Position numbers and translations under genes: made by a program
Notes under the pieces: generated by a model
Told to the model about the DNA's origin: nothing
Database searches by the model: none
What the model saw: the letters and a program-made list of their open reading frames with translations, nothing else
From: Thermodesulfobacteriota bacterium
GTDB lineage: Bacteria > Desulfobacterota > WTBG01 > CAIYCZ01 > CAIRTM01
Length of the DNA stretch: 39,991 bases
Direction: 5' to 3'
Assembly: GCA_028278025.1 (NCBI GenBank)
Contig: JANQFE010000059.1
Location: forward strand, 1-39,991
In this document: positions 1 through 8,365 of the stretch, one piece after another
Layout: each line of letters begins with the position of its first letter
Position numbering within the stretch: position 1 is the stretch's first letter

Positions 1-21
1 AAGTAAGCAAAAGAAAAGGCA

Positions 22-165
22 CCCTGCAACTTGTCCCGACAAGTCGGGATACCCTCGCGGCAGGATTTCAGCCGGCGGGTCAACAAACTCACCGCCTGCG
101 GCGGTTCAGACATGTTGACCCTTTTATCCGCCTGAAATCGCTGCACTCGGCTGCGTTGCAATGGG
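22..165. repeat. Large imperfect palindromic element with a small palindrome inside
   Basis: GGGTCAACA (77-85) and TGTTGACCC (113-121) are perfect inverted arms around an inner ACCGCC-TGC-GGCGGT hairpin. Outside them, GATTTCAG on the left and CTGAAATC on the right also pair, and the outermost CTGCAAC/GTTGCA words match. The left arm carries an extra palindrome, TTGTCCCGACAAGTCGGGAT (32-51), that has no partner on the right and recurs in similar form near 27986. This is probably a dispersed non-coding repeat. No gene is seen in 1-374. Confidence 0.6.
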
Positions 166-237
166 ATTGAGAAAGACAGTGCTTGAGTAACCGAATATAA
201 TATACGTCAATGCTGCAAAAAGTCTGTGGTGATTTTC

Positions 238-283
238 AAGCCCCCCTATGGGGGGCTTCCTAAAGACTCGCCTTTTAGGCGAG
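238..283 (-). terminator. Two hairpins downstream of radA
   Basis: AAG-CCCCCC-TAT-GGGGGG-CTT (238-258) is a perfect 9-bp stem, and CTCGCC-TTTTA-GGCGAG (267-283) is a second 6-bp stem. They lie about 100 bases past the radA stop on the minus strand. Read on that strand, the second stem is followed by TCTTT, a weak uridine tract. They may end radA transcription, but neither is a textbook intrinsic terminator. Confidence 0.4.
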
Positions 284-374
284 GATAATTACTACTGGTT
301 AGTAATTCGTAATTTGTAATCAGCGTCCCTGCCTTTGGCGGGATCTGCGCTACGCTCCAACCAGAATCCAGTAA

Positions 375-1736
375 TTATCTCTTAAATAAGTAATCGACTG
401 CCTCCTGGATCGTCTCGACTCCCACCAGTGTTATAGCCTCTTTTTTAAAGGAACTTTTTATAGTTTTTTTAGGTAGTACGCACTCAGAAAATCCAAGCCG
501 TGCCGCCTCTCTAATACGCGGCAGCATCTGGCTAACGGCACGTACTTCACCGGTAAGCCCTACCTCACCGCACACGGCTGTGTGAGACGGTACCGGTTGC
601 TCCAGCATGCTTGAGACAATTGATGCAATGACTCCCAGGTCAACCCCTGGTTCGTTTAAACGTACACCCCCGGCAATGTTAAGAAAAACATCCTGATTGT
701 AAAGCGTCATACCAACTCTTTTTTCAAGTACGGCTACAAGAACAGAAGCCCTGTTATAATCAATACCAATGGCAGTGCGGCGGGGCATGGAAAGTGCCGT
801 AGGTGAAACCAGAGCCTGGATTTCAACCAGCAAGGGTCGGGTTCCCTCAAGACTGGTAACAACCGTAGAGCCGGGAGACCGCTCAGGCCGTTCTGAAATA
901 AACAGTTCCGAGGGGCTGATAACCTGCTGGAGACCCTCGGAGCTCATTTCGAAAACCCCGATTTCGTCTGAGGACCCAAACCGATTTTTCACGGCCCGCA
1001 GTATCCGGTAAGAGTGACCTCTGTCACCTTCAAAATAAAGGACGGTATCAACCATATGCTCTAAAACCCGGGGGCCGGCAATAGCGCCCTCTTTGGTTAC
1101 ATGACCGATTAAAAAGGAGGCGGTGTCTGTCTGTTTTGCATGATTAATAAGCCGGGCAGATGTTTCCCGTATCTGGCTTACACTGCCGGGAGCTGATTCA
1201 AGTTCCGAAGTATATATTGTCTGAACAGAATCAATGACAACCGTGGACGGCTGCAATTCCTTCATTTCATGTAATATCTGCTCAAGCGACGTCTCCGCTA
1301 GAACAGCAAGATTGTCCGGCAGACTTCCGAGTCTTTCTGCCCGCATACGTATCTGTCTCAGAGATTCTTCTCCGGAAACATAGAGAACATTATTGCCATT
1401 GTGTGCTAATTTGGATAAAGCCTGGAGAACAAGAGTAGATTTGCCGATTCCAGGGTCTCCTCCGATAAGAACAACTGCCCCGCATACCATGCCGCCACCC
1501 AGCACCCTGTCAAGTTCTTCGATACCGGTACTGACTCTATCTTCGGTATCAGTAGAAATATGATCAATTGACACGGGATGGTTCCCGGATGGGCTGCGGG
1601 ATGTCATTTTGGATGCTTTTATTTGAATTTCTTCATAAAAACTACTCCACTGTTCGCAGTCAGGACATTTTCCGAGCCATTTTGGAGCCTGATAGCCGCA
1701 GAAAGAACAGGTGTAAATGGTTTTAGATTTAGCCAT
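375..1736 (-). CDS. radA: DNA repair protein RadA (Sms)
   Basis: RadA is a RecA-like ATPase that helps process recombination intermediates and drives branch migration during DNA repair in the cytoplasm. The 453-residue product has the full family layout: an N-terminal zinc ribbon (CSFC near residue 10, CPDC near 24), a Walker A motif GGDPGIGKST near residue 93, the RadA signature KNRFG near 250, and a Lon-protease-like C-terminal domain. The length is normal. The gene is divergent from the EF-G-like gene across a 375-base spacer. The start ATG (1734-1736 on the plus strand) begins MAKSKTIYTC, typical of the family. Nothing unusual is seen. Confidence 0.96.
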   Translation of the reverse strand: MAKSKTIYTCSFCGYQAPKWLGKCPDCEQWSSFYEEIQIKASKMTSRSPSGNHPVSIDHISTDTEDRVSTGIEELDRVLGGGMVCGAVVLIGGDPGIGKSTLVLQALSKLAHNGNNVLYVSGEESLRQIRMRAERLGSLPDNLAVLAETSLEQILHEMKELQPSTVVIDSVQTIYTSELESAPGSVSQIRETSARLINHAKQTDTASFLIGHVTKEGAIAGPRVLEHMVDTVLYFEGDRGHSYRILRAVKNRFGSSDEIGVFEMSSEGLQQVISPSELFISERPERSPGSTVVTSLEGTRPLLVEIQALVSPTALSMPRRTAIGIDYNRASVLVAVLEKRVGMTLYNQDVFLNIAGGVRLNEPGVDLGVIASIVSSMLEQPVPSHTAVCGEVGLTGEVRAVSQMLPRIREAARLGFSECVLPKKTIKSSFKKEAITLVGVETIQEAVDYLFKR

Positions 1737-2111
1737 TGGTACAAGAAAAAAATAAAGAACCGACAGTTAGAATATAAAAAACATATTATACAAAAATACC
1801 CCGTCAGAAGACGTGCTATGACGGATATAACAAATTTTTGCATTTTAGCAGTTATGCAAAATCTGTCAACTAAGAACACTGCGGCACTGTTGTGTGCCTA
1901 TACAGCCGTTTCAATAATTATATAAACACAACTCCTTAATAGTACACTATGCTGTTTATTATAAATACTGACTCAATTATATTTTCTATTGACATTTTAA
2001 TAATTAATCACTTATAGTCTAGGTTTGCTTACAAATAGGAATTATGCTGCGTGGACAGGTTTATTACATCTGTCCGTTTTGAGAATAATCTGATCAAGGA
2101 AGGAAACGGTA
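1737..2111. other. AT-rich divergent intergenic spacer
   Basis: This 375-base gap between radA (-) and the EF-G-like gene (+) is AT-rich and holds no convincing reading frame. The right-hand part carries the promoter listed separately. No repeat of the families seen elsewhere in the window is recognised here. Confidence 0.6.
1989..2018 (+). promoter_or_regulatory. Sigma70-type promoter for the EF-G-like gene
   Basis: A consensus -35 box TTGACA (1989-1994) is followed after 18 bases by TATAGT (2013-2018), five of six matches to the -10 consensus. This leaves an untranslated leader of roughly 85 bases before the ATG at 2112. Confidence 0.55.
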
Positions 2112-4196
2112 ATGAAAAAGAATGAACCCAAGCAGATCAGGAACATCGCAATAGTAGGTCACGGTAAATCAGGCAAAACATCTTTTGCAGAGGCAATGCT
2201 TTTTAACGGAAAATCAACCGACAGACTGTGTAAAGTTGATTTTGGCGAATCAGTGCTGGATTTTGAACAGGAAGAAAAAGATCGCAAGATGACAATCATG
2301 AGTGCTTTTCATCACGTTACCTGGAAAAAGCACACAGTCAATATCATGGATACGCCCGGTGATGCAAATTTTGTTGCTGATACCTATAACAGCCTGCAGG
2401 TTGCAGATGCTGCCATAGTTGTTATTGATGCCACCTCCGGTGTTCAGGTTGTAACGGAAAAAGTATGTCAGCATATCAAGGAGCATAACCTGCCGACTCT
2501 TTTCTATATTAATAAACTTGACAGGGAAAATACCGACTTTTACAGCATCATGGATAACATAAAAAATACCCTTAAAGTCAATCCGACACCGCTACAGCTG
2601 CCCATAGGTGCTGAAGCTGATTTTAAGGGGTTTGTAGATCTTATCAAGATGAAAGGGTTTGCATTTGCCCGTGATGAATCAGGAAATGTTTCAGAGGTAG
2701 ATATCCCCTCAGATCTTAGTGGCAGGGTTGAGGAAACACGTCAAAAACTTATTGAAGATATTGCAGAGACAAATGAGGAACTGCTTGAGAAATACCTGGA
2801 GGGTGAAGAACTGAGCCCGGACGACATTGGCAACACCATCATTCAGGCAATCAAAGACGGCAGTCTGAGCTGTGTTATGTGCGGGTCCGGCCTTAATAAC
2901 TTTGGTGTCCAGCAGGTTCTTGATTTTGTAGTACAGTATTTTCCCAGTCCTCTGGATCGAGCAAAAATTAATGCGATTGACGGCAAATCGAATGAGAGTA
3001 AAACAGTTGCCGTGAAGGAAGACGGCCCGTTGTTTGCTTATGTTTTCAAGACATTTGCAGATCCGTATGCAGGCAAGCTGACACTTTTTAGGGTTTTCTC
3101 AGGCAGCCTTGCCGCAGATACCACTGTATATAATGCTAAAAAACAAACAAAAGAAAAGATCGGTCCTATCCTTCAGATAGAGGGCAAATCCCAAAAGAAT
3201 ATAGATGTTGCTGTTGCCGGAGATATTGTAGCACTTGCCAAACTGAAAGAAACAACTACGGGAGACACCTTTTGTGATGAGGGCAATAATGTTTTATTCA
3301 AAGGCATTGATCATCAAAAGCCGGTCGCCTCATATGCGGTTGTACCCAAAAGTCGCGGCGATGAGGATAAGCTGGCAAGTTCATTTGCACGGCTTATGGA
3401 GGAGGACCCCACCCTGGTCCTGGAGCGTAATGAAGAAACAAGAGAATTTGTGCTTTCAGGCGTCGGTCAGGTGCATCTGGATGTTGCAGCGGCACGCTTG
3501 AAAAGAAAGTTTGGTGTTGATATTGAAATGAAAGTGCCCAAGGTTGCCTATAAAGAAACAATAAAAGGCAGAACAAAAGTACAAGGTAAGCACAAGAAAC
3601 AGACCGGCGGCCGCGGACAGTTTGCAGATACATGGATAGAAATTGAACCGCTTTCACATGGGGGCGGCTTTGAGTTTGTGGATAAAATTGTGGGGGGCGC
3701 TATACCTAAAAATTATATTCCGGCTGTTGAAAAAGGCATTGTAAACCAGATGAAGGATGGAATTATTGCAGGCTATCCTATTGTAGATATTAAAGTGACC
3801 CTTTACGACGGAAATTACCATGATGTCGACTCTTCAGACATGGCCTTCCAGATAGCAGGCGCTAAGGGATTTAAAACAGGCTTTGCCGACTGCAAACCCG
3901 TTCTGCTGGAGCCGATTATGAATGTTGAAGTTACCGTGCCTGATGATATGACCGGTGATGTTATGGGGGATATGAACAGCAGGCGGGGTCGCGTGCTGGG
4001 TATGGAACAAGCAGTCGGCGGGCAGCTTGTTAAAGCTCAGGTGCCCCTGGCGGAAATGCTCAGCTATTCGGCAGAGCTTACCTCAATGACAAGCGGCCGG
4101 GGTATGTTCACCATGGAGTTTGATCATTATGAAGAAGTCCCCCAGCATTTGAGTGAAAAAATAATTGCCGATGCAAAAAAGGAAAAAGAAGAATAA
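2112..4196 (+). CDS. Elongation factor G-like GTPase (EF-G paralogue)
   Basis: This 694-residue protein has the five-domain arrangement of translation factor EF-G: a GTP-binding domain, domain II, and C-terminal domains IV/V ending in the EF-G-like segment with SGRGMFTMEF. GTPase motifs are G1 GHGKSGKT, G3 DTPGDANF and G4 NKLDRE. Canonical EF-G has DTPGHVDF at G3, so the catalytic His is replaced by Asp, and the switch I motif is RKMTIMSA rather than RGITI. These changes place it with EF-G-2-like paralogues rather than the main translocase. Its exact role (alternative translocation, recycling or stress) is unknown. The start has a good ribosome binding site (AAGGAAGG) and its own promoter. 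It appears to be monocistronic. Confidence 0.88.
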   Translation: MKKNEPKQIRNIAIVGHGKSGKTSFAEAMLFNGKSTDRLCKVDFGESVLDFEQEEKDRKMTIMSAFHHVTWKKHTVNIMDTPGDANFVADTYNSLQVADAAIVVIDATSGVQVVTEKVCQHIKEHNLPTLFYINKLDRENTDFYSIMDNIKNTLKVNPTPLQLPIGAEADFKGFVDLIKMKGFAFARDESGNVSEVDIPSDLSGRVEETRQKLIEDIAETNEELLEKYLEGEELSPDDIGNTIIQAIKDGSLSCVMCGSGLNNFGVQQVLDFVVQYFPSPLDRAKINAIDGKSNESKTVAVKEDGPLFAYVFKTFADPYAGKLTLFRVFSGSLAADTTVYNAKKQTKEKIGPILQIEGKSQKNIDVAVAGDIVALAKLKETTTGDTFCDEGNNVLFKGIDHQKPVASYAVVPKSRGDEDKLASSFARLMEEDPTLVLERNEETREFVLSGVGQVHLDVAAARLKRKFGVDIEMKVPKVAYKETIKGRTKVQGKHKKQTGGRGQFADTWIEIEPLSHGGGFEFVDKIVGGAIPKNYIPAVEKGIVNQMKDGIIAGYPIVDIKVTLYDGNYHDVDSSDMAFQIAGAKGFKTGFADCKPVLLEPIMNVEVTVPDDMTGDVMGDMNSRRGRVLGMEQAVGGQLVKAQVPLAEMLSYSAELTSMTSGRGMFTMEFDHYEEVPQHLSEKIIADAKKEKEE

Positions 4197-4245
4197 TTAA
4201 AAGAATAAAAGGATCCAAGTAGTCTAGGATTATACGAAAAAGCTA

Positions 4246-4354
4246 GAGCATTTTGCAAACAAGCGTAGCTTAACAGTTGAGGCAGCAAAGGCTGATGCGG
4301 TTCGACCCCTGCGTCTATGTGCTCGCTGGGAAATCCAGAAGTTACTATATCTTC
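4246..4354. repeat. Dispersed repeat, copy C
   Basis: This stretch aligns over about 110 bases with copy D (5595-5706). They share GCATTTTGCAAA/GTATTTTGCAAA, AAGCGTAGC, GCGGTTCGACC, ATGTGCT-GCTGG and GAAGTTACTATATC. The element may extend to about 4445, because CAGCAAAGGCTG (from 4284) is matched in inverted form by CAGCCTTTGCTG (4390-4401) and TTTTGCAAA recurs near 4433. The core word TATGTGCTCGCTGG is also found in MITE copy A. The whole 4197-4502 gap holds this repeat and no gene. Confidence 0.6.
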
Positions 4355-4502
4355 TATCGCTCGCACCGCCGCAGATGCTCTTACCACAGCAGCCTTTGCT
4401 GTGCTCACGGGCTATAGAAAAAAGGGAAATGCTTTTGCAAAAACTTAGTATGATATACTGTTCACGGTTTGCAGCTCACTATTTACCTTATTTATAAAAA
4501 AC

Positions 4503-4982
4503 ATGTCCGGCCAAGAGTTCCCTAAAGAGTTTACAGAAGAAAACACTGAAGAAAAGCCTGAAAAGCTCTATGATTCCCTTTATAGCCAGATCATGGAGAT
4601 GTCGGTCAGCGATAAGGTAAAACTTGCCACTGCCGGCAACAAAGAGGCCCGCAGTATTCTCATACGGGATACAAACAGGATTGTCATACAGGCTGTTATT
4701 AACAGCCCCAAGATTACAGATGAAGAAATTATAAGTTTTGCTTCCAACCGGAATTTTCCCAAAGATGTCCCCATTCTTATAGCACAGAAGAAAGAGTTCT
4801 TGAAAAATTATAATGTCAAAGTCGCCCTGGTAAATAATGCTAAGACTCCTGTGCCGACTGCTGTAAAATTGATAAATTTTCTCAGGGAAAGGGATCTGCG
4901 CAAGCTGTCAAAGAGCAAGAATGTCTCGTCAGTTATTGCCCGAACTGCGCTGAAATTGCTTGATAAAAAGGGAAGAGGGTAA
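4503..4982 (+). CDS. Conserved hypothetical helical protein
   Basis: A 159-residue protein whose family I do not recognise. It has an acidic N-terminus (residues 1-25), then predicted amphipathic helices with repeated short modules, including one around ITDEEIISFASNRNFPKD, resembling HEAT-like or leucine-rich variant helical repeats. There is no signal peptide, membrane segment or metal-binding cysteine pattern, so it should be cytosolic. It ends 9 bases before mog and is probably co-transcribed with it. The ATG at 4503 lacks a clear Shine-Dalgarno sequence. The opposite-strand frames here lack start context and family similarity. Confidence 0.7.
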   Translation: MSGQEFPKEFTEENTEEKPEKLYDSLYSQIMEMSVSDKVKLATAGNKEARSILIRDTNRIVIQAVINSPKITDEEIISFASNRNFPKDVPILIAQKKEFLKNYNVKVALVNNAKTPVPTAVKLINFLRERDLRKLSKSKNVSSVIARTALKLLDKKGRG

Positions 4983-4991
4983 CGGAGGTTT

Positions 4992-5480
4992 ATGAGAGCA
5001 GGTGTTTTAACAATCAGTGATAAAGGGTATATCGGCGAGCGTAATGATACCAGCGGTCCTGTTGTAAAAGATATGTTGCTCGGCATTAAAGCCCACGTTG
5101 AAAAGTACGAAATTATTCCTGATGAGAAGGATACAATAGTCCAAAAACTCATAACATACGCTGATGAGTTCAAGCTGGATCTGGTTATAACAACAGGCGG
5201 TACAGGTGTTTCCCCGCGTGATGTTACACCGGACGCAACACAAAAAGTTATCGACAAAGAAATTCCCGGCATGGCAGAGGCAATGCGGATGGAAAGTTTA
5301 AAAGCAACGCCTCATGCGGTTATATCACGGGCCATGGCAGGAATTCGGGGCACGACACTCATTATAAATCTGCCCGGCAGCCCAAAAGGGGCCTCAGAAA
5401 ACCTCAATGCAATTCTCAAAGCAATCCCCCATGCAGTCTCAAAAATAAAAGACGATCCTTCCGAATGTGCCGAGTCATAA
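4992..5480 (+). CDS. mog: Molybdopterin adenylyltransferase (MogA/MoaB family)
   Basis: This 162-residue protein belongs to the MogA/MoaB family, which adenylylates molybdopterin to prepare it for molybdenum or tungsten insertion. The signature TTGGTGVSPRDVTPDAT sits near residue 66, and the second conserved loop NLPGSPKGASENL lies near residue 135. The length is typical. The start is supported by AACGGAGG just upstream. It follows the unknown helical gene by 9 bases. The product would be needed for the pterin cofactor of the formate dehydrogenase encoded at 34470-37154, though the two loci are far apart. Confidence 0.9.
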   Translation: MRAGVLTISDKGYIGERNDTSGPVVKDMLLGIKAHVEKYEIIPDEKDTIVQKLITYADEFKLDLVITTGGTGVSPRDVTPDATQKVIDKEIPGMAEAMRMESLKATPHAVISRAMAGIRGTTLIINLPGSPKGASENLNAILKAIPHAVSKIKDDPSECAES

Positions 5481-5499
5481 TCGGTTAAAACAATTCAAG

Positions 5500-5594
5500 T
5501 TATTCTGCTACGCACAGACGAAAGCCGTTACCGGGCACGTACTCAAGGGATTTTTTTATTGACGCTCTTATTATTACAGCATATAGTTTGGCCA
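5500..5594 (-). pseudogene. Possible 3' remnant of an FGE/C-type-lectin-fold gene
   Basis: On the minus strand a frame runs into a TAA (5500-5502) and ends in YVPGNGFRLCVAE. A GFRL-type ending just before the stop is characteristic of SUMF1/formylglycine-generating-enzyme-fold proteins, including the one at 37561-38778. Upstream it runs into repeat copy D and no start or further domain is seen. The fragment is short, so chance is possible. Confidence 0.25.
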
Positions 5595-5706
5595 GAGTAT
5601 TTTGCAAAAAAAGCGTAGCCGCACAGCTGAGGCTGCACAGCCTGAAGCGGTTCGACCGCCTGCGGCAATGTGCTTGCTGGAAGATCCGGAAGTTACTATA
5701 TCATCC
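5595..5706. repeat. Dispersed repeat, copy D
   Basis: This is the second copy of the repeat at 4246-4354, similar over about 110 bases. It contains the hairpin GCGGT-TCG-ACCGC (near 5647-5659), which is partly lost in copy C. It occupies most of the gap between mog and the OmpA-like gene. Confidence 0.6.
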
Positions 5707-5777
5707 TTGCTGATGCTTTGTTGAAAATACCTTGAAGTTATGTATATATTAAAACCACATGTTAAGGAGGTAAGCGT

Positions 5778-6887
5778 ATGACTGGAAAAAATCTAAAACC
5801 TTGGAATGCCGTTATAACAGTTTTGTTTTTTGTCTGGTGTGCAGGTGCCGTCACACAGCAGGCACTTGCGCTGCCGAATCCCTGTCAGCCGCTTAACAAG
5901 ACAAACTATGTGAAAAAAGTCGATAATTTTCTGGTAATATTTGATGCATCAGAATCTATGGGTGGAACCTTTCAGGGCCGGCAGAAATTGTCGTTTGCTA
6001 AAGATATTGTACGTTGTATGAACGAGACTATTCCCGATATACAACTTGTCGGGGGGCTCAGAAGTTTCGGGCGAGGATATGGTCTGTTTTCTATAAATGC
6101 TACCGGCATGCTGTATGGTATGGCAGATTATTCAAAGCAGGGGCTTCAGGCCGGCCTTGATATGATTACTTTTCCGGCCGGGAATACACCGCTTTCCCAG
6201 GCCATTGCTGCCGGCACTGAGGATTTAAAGAGTGCCCAAGGTGACATGGCTGTTATCATTGTAAGTGATGGCGGTGCAACCACCGACGACCCCGTAAAGG
6301 CTGCCGAAAACATGAAACAAACCTATGGTGACCGGATTTGCATTTATACCATTACAGTGGGTAATGACTTTGCCGGACTGCATACCATGAAGCGCATCGC
6401 ACACGCGGGTGAATGCGGATTTATGGTTACATCTGCGCGTATTGCCACTGAAGAAGGTATGACCGACTTTGTAGAAGAAGTATTTTTAAAGAAGAAGACA
6501 CAGCCTGTAAAGGCAGCTCCTGCACCGCCGGCAGCACCGAAGGTGGTTGAGAACATTGTCCTTGGTAATATTCAATTTGATACGGACAGTGCCGTAATCA
6601 AACCTGAATTCTATCCGGTCCTTGATAATGCTGCAAAGGTACTACAGAAATTTGGTGATAAAAAAGTTATAGTAGAGGGTCATACAGACTCCACAGGCTC
6701 AGAATCATATAATCTGGACCTGTCTATCAGAAGGGCAGAGTCTGTGATGAAATATCTGGTTGCGAAAGGAATTAGTGCTGAACGGCTGATTGTTAAGGGG
6801 TATGGTGAGCAGCAACCTATTGCGGATAATACAACCAGTGAGGGACGTCGGAAAAACAGACGAATGGAATTTAAAGTATTAGAGTAG
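5778..6887 (+). CDS. vWA-domain and OmpA-domain envelope protein
   Basis: The 369-residue product starts with a Sec signal peptide (hydrophobic stretch about 12-30, likely cut after QALA). A von Willebrand factor A domain follows at about 50-235 with the metal-ion-dependent adhesion motif DASES. A proline/alanine linker leads to a C-terminal OmpA-type peptidoglycan-binding domain (about 260-369) with FDTDSAVI, GHTDSTGSESYNLDLS and GRRKNRRME. The likely role is an outer-membrane or periplasmic protein tethered to the cell wall and binding a ligand through the vWA domain. The ribosome binding site TTAAGGAGGT is excellent. A strong terminator follows, so it is probably monocistronic. Confidence 0.87.
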   Translation: MTGKNLKPWNAVITVLFFVWCAGAVTQQALALPNPCQPLNKTNYVKKVDNFLVIFDASESMGGTFQGRQKLSFAKDIVRCMNETIPDIQLVGGLRSFGRGYGLFSINATGMLYGMADYSKQGLQAGLDMITFPAGNTPLSQAIAAGTEDLKSAQGDMAVIIVSDGGATTDDPVKAAENMKQTYGDRICIYTITVGNDFAGLHTMKRIAHAGECGFMVTSARIATEEGMTDFVEEVFLKKKTQPVKAAPAPPAAPKVVENIVLGNIQFDTDSAVIKPEFYPVLDNAAKVLQKFGDKKVIVEGHTDSTGSESYNLDLSIRRAESVMKYLVAKGISAERLIVKGYGEQQPIADNTTSEGRRKNRRMEFKVLE

Positions 6888-6922
6888 CAAAACATAGAAG
6901 CTAGACAGAAAGACCGGCATGG

Positions 6923-6958
6923 AAAAGGCAGGATAATTTGACAGTCCTGCCTTTTTTA
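6923..6958 (+). terminator. Intrinsic terminator after the vWA-OmpA gene
   Basis: AAGGCAGGA (6925-6933) pairs perfectly with TCCTGCCTT (6945-6953) across an 11-base loop, and the stem runs into a T tract. It lies 40 bases after the stop. Confidence 0.88.
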
Positions 6959-7003
6959 TTTATAAGGAATTAAGACTGGCAGTGCTTGTAAAAACGTATC
7001 CGG

Positions 7004-8332
7004 GTGAGTGAAATGCTGTCAAAGCTTATTAGTTTTTTCACAACAGATATCTGGCAAATCAGACTGAAAAACGTCAGCGGCGCAAAATCCTTTTTTATAA
7101 AGCAGGTGCGCATTATTGTCCTGGCGGTGAGAGGCTTCGATGAAGATAAATGCTCACTGAAGGCGTCTGCACTGACTTTTTATACGCTCTTGTCCATCGT
7201 GCCGGTGGTGGCAATGGTTTTTGGTATCGCTAAAGGCTTTGGCTTTGAACAAGTCCTTGAACAGCAGCTTTTTGAAAGACTGCAGGGCCAAAAAGAGGTT
7301 CTCGAGCAAATTATTGCATTTGCCCATTCGCTTCTTGAGAACACGCAAGGAGGTTTAATCGCCGGAATCGGTGTTGTTATACTGTTCTGGACCGTTATAA
7401 AGCTGCTGGGCAATATCGAAAGCTCCCTGAATGATATCTGGGGAATCTCTAAAACACGCAGTCTCGGGCGCAAGTTCAGCGATTATCTTTCGGCTATTCT
7501 CATTTGTCCGTTTCTTTTTATTATTGCCAGCAGCATAACCGTTGCAATTACCAGTCAGATTAAGAGTGTTGTAGAAAGTATTGCCCTGCTGCAGGTTTTC
7601 AGCTCATTCATACTGTCACTTTTAAGGATGCTGCCTTACTGCTTTGTGTGGGTGCTGTTTTCCTTCCTGTATATTTTTATGCCTAATACAAAAGTCAACA
7701 TGAGCGCGGGTATCCTGGCAGGCATAATTGCCGGCACTCTTTATCAGGTTGTGCAGTGGGGATACATCAGTTTTCAAATCGGAGTTGCTAAATACAATGC
7801 AATTTACGGCGGTTTTGCCGCATTACCCCTGTTTTTGATCTGGCTTGAATTAAGCTGGTTCATAGTACTTCTGGGTGCGGAAATTTCATTTGCCTGCCAG
7901 AACGTACACACCTATGAGTTCGAGCCTGATTGTTTAAAGGTCAGCCATTCATTCAGGAGACTGTTGACGCTGTGGATCGTACATGTGATAATCAAAAATT
8001 TTCAAAAAAGTGAAGTACCGCTTACTGCTGACGGGATAATACAAAAACTTGAATTGCCGGCCCGTCTGGTATACCAGATACTTGATGAATTGGTAACTTG
8101 CGGAGTCGTAAATGAGATAAGACAGGAAAGTGATAAATCTTTTGGCTATCAGCCGGCCAGAAGTATTGATATGCTGACCATTAAATATGTAATAGATGCA
8201 CTTGAACAGCACGGTCGTGATAACATCCCGTTAGTACGGGCAACAGAGCTTGATACAATTAAACGACATATGCAAGCTTTCAGCAGTCAGGTCGACCAAT
8301 CGGCTGATAACGTATGTTTAAAGGATATATAA
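7004..8332 (+). CDS. YihY/BrkB-family inner membrane protein
   Basis: This 442-residue protein belongs to the YihY/BrkB family, once misnamed RNase BN, whose members are polytopic inner-membrane proteins of uncertain transport or envelope function. The family signature KASALTFYTLLSIVP lies near residue 52. About six membrane helices follow to residue 300. The last 130 residues are soluble and look like a winged-helix domain, common in longer members. The open frame starts with GTG at 7004, but ATG at 7013 is preceded by GGTGAG at a workable distance and may be the real start. It converges on the Mut7-C gene, 33 bases away. Confidence 0.88.
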   Translation: MSEMLSKLISFFTTDIWQIRLKNVSGAKSFFIKQVRIIVLAVRGFDEDKCSLKASALTFYTLLSIVPVVAMVFGIAKGFGFEQVLEQQLFERLQGQKEVLEQIIAFAHSLLENTQGGLIAGIGVVILFWTVIKLLGNIESSLNDIWGISKTRSLGRKFSDYLSAILICPFLFIIASSITVAITSQIKSVVESIALLQVFSSFILSLLRMLPYCFVWVLFSFLYIFMPNTKVNMSAGILAGIIAGTLYQVVQWGYISFQIGVAKYNAIYGGFAALPLFLIWLELSWFIVLLGAEISFACQNVHTYEFEPDCLKVSHSFRRLLTLWIVHVIIKNFQKSEVPLTADGIIQKLELPARLVYQILDELVTCGVVNEIRQESDKSFGYQPARSIDMLTIKYVIDALEQHGRDNIPLVRATELDTIKRHMQAFSSQVDQSADNVCLKDI

Positions 8333-8365
8333 TCCAAGACTACACTGTTTGCAAAACCAATGGGG

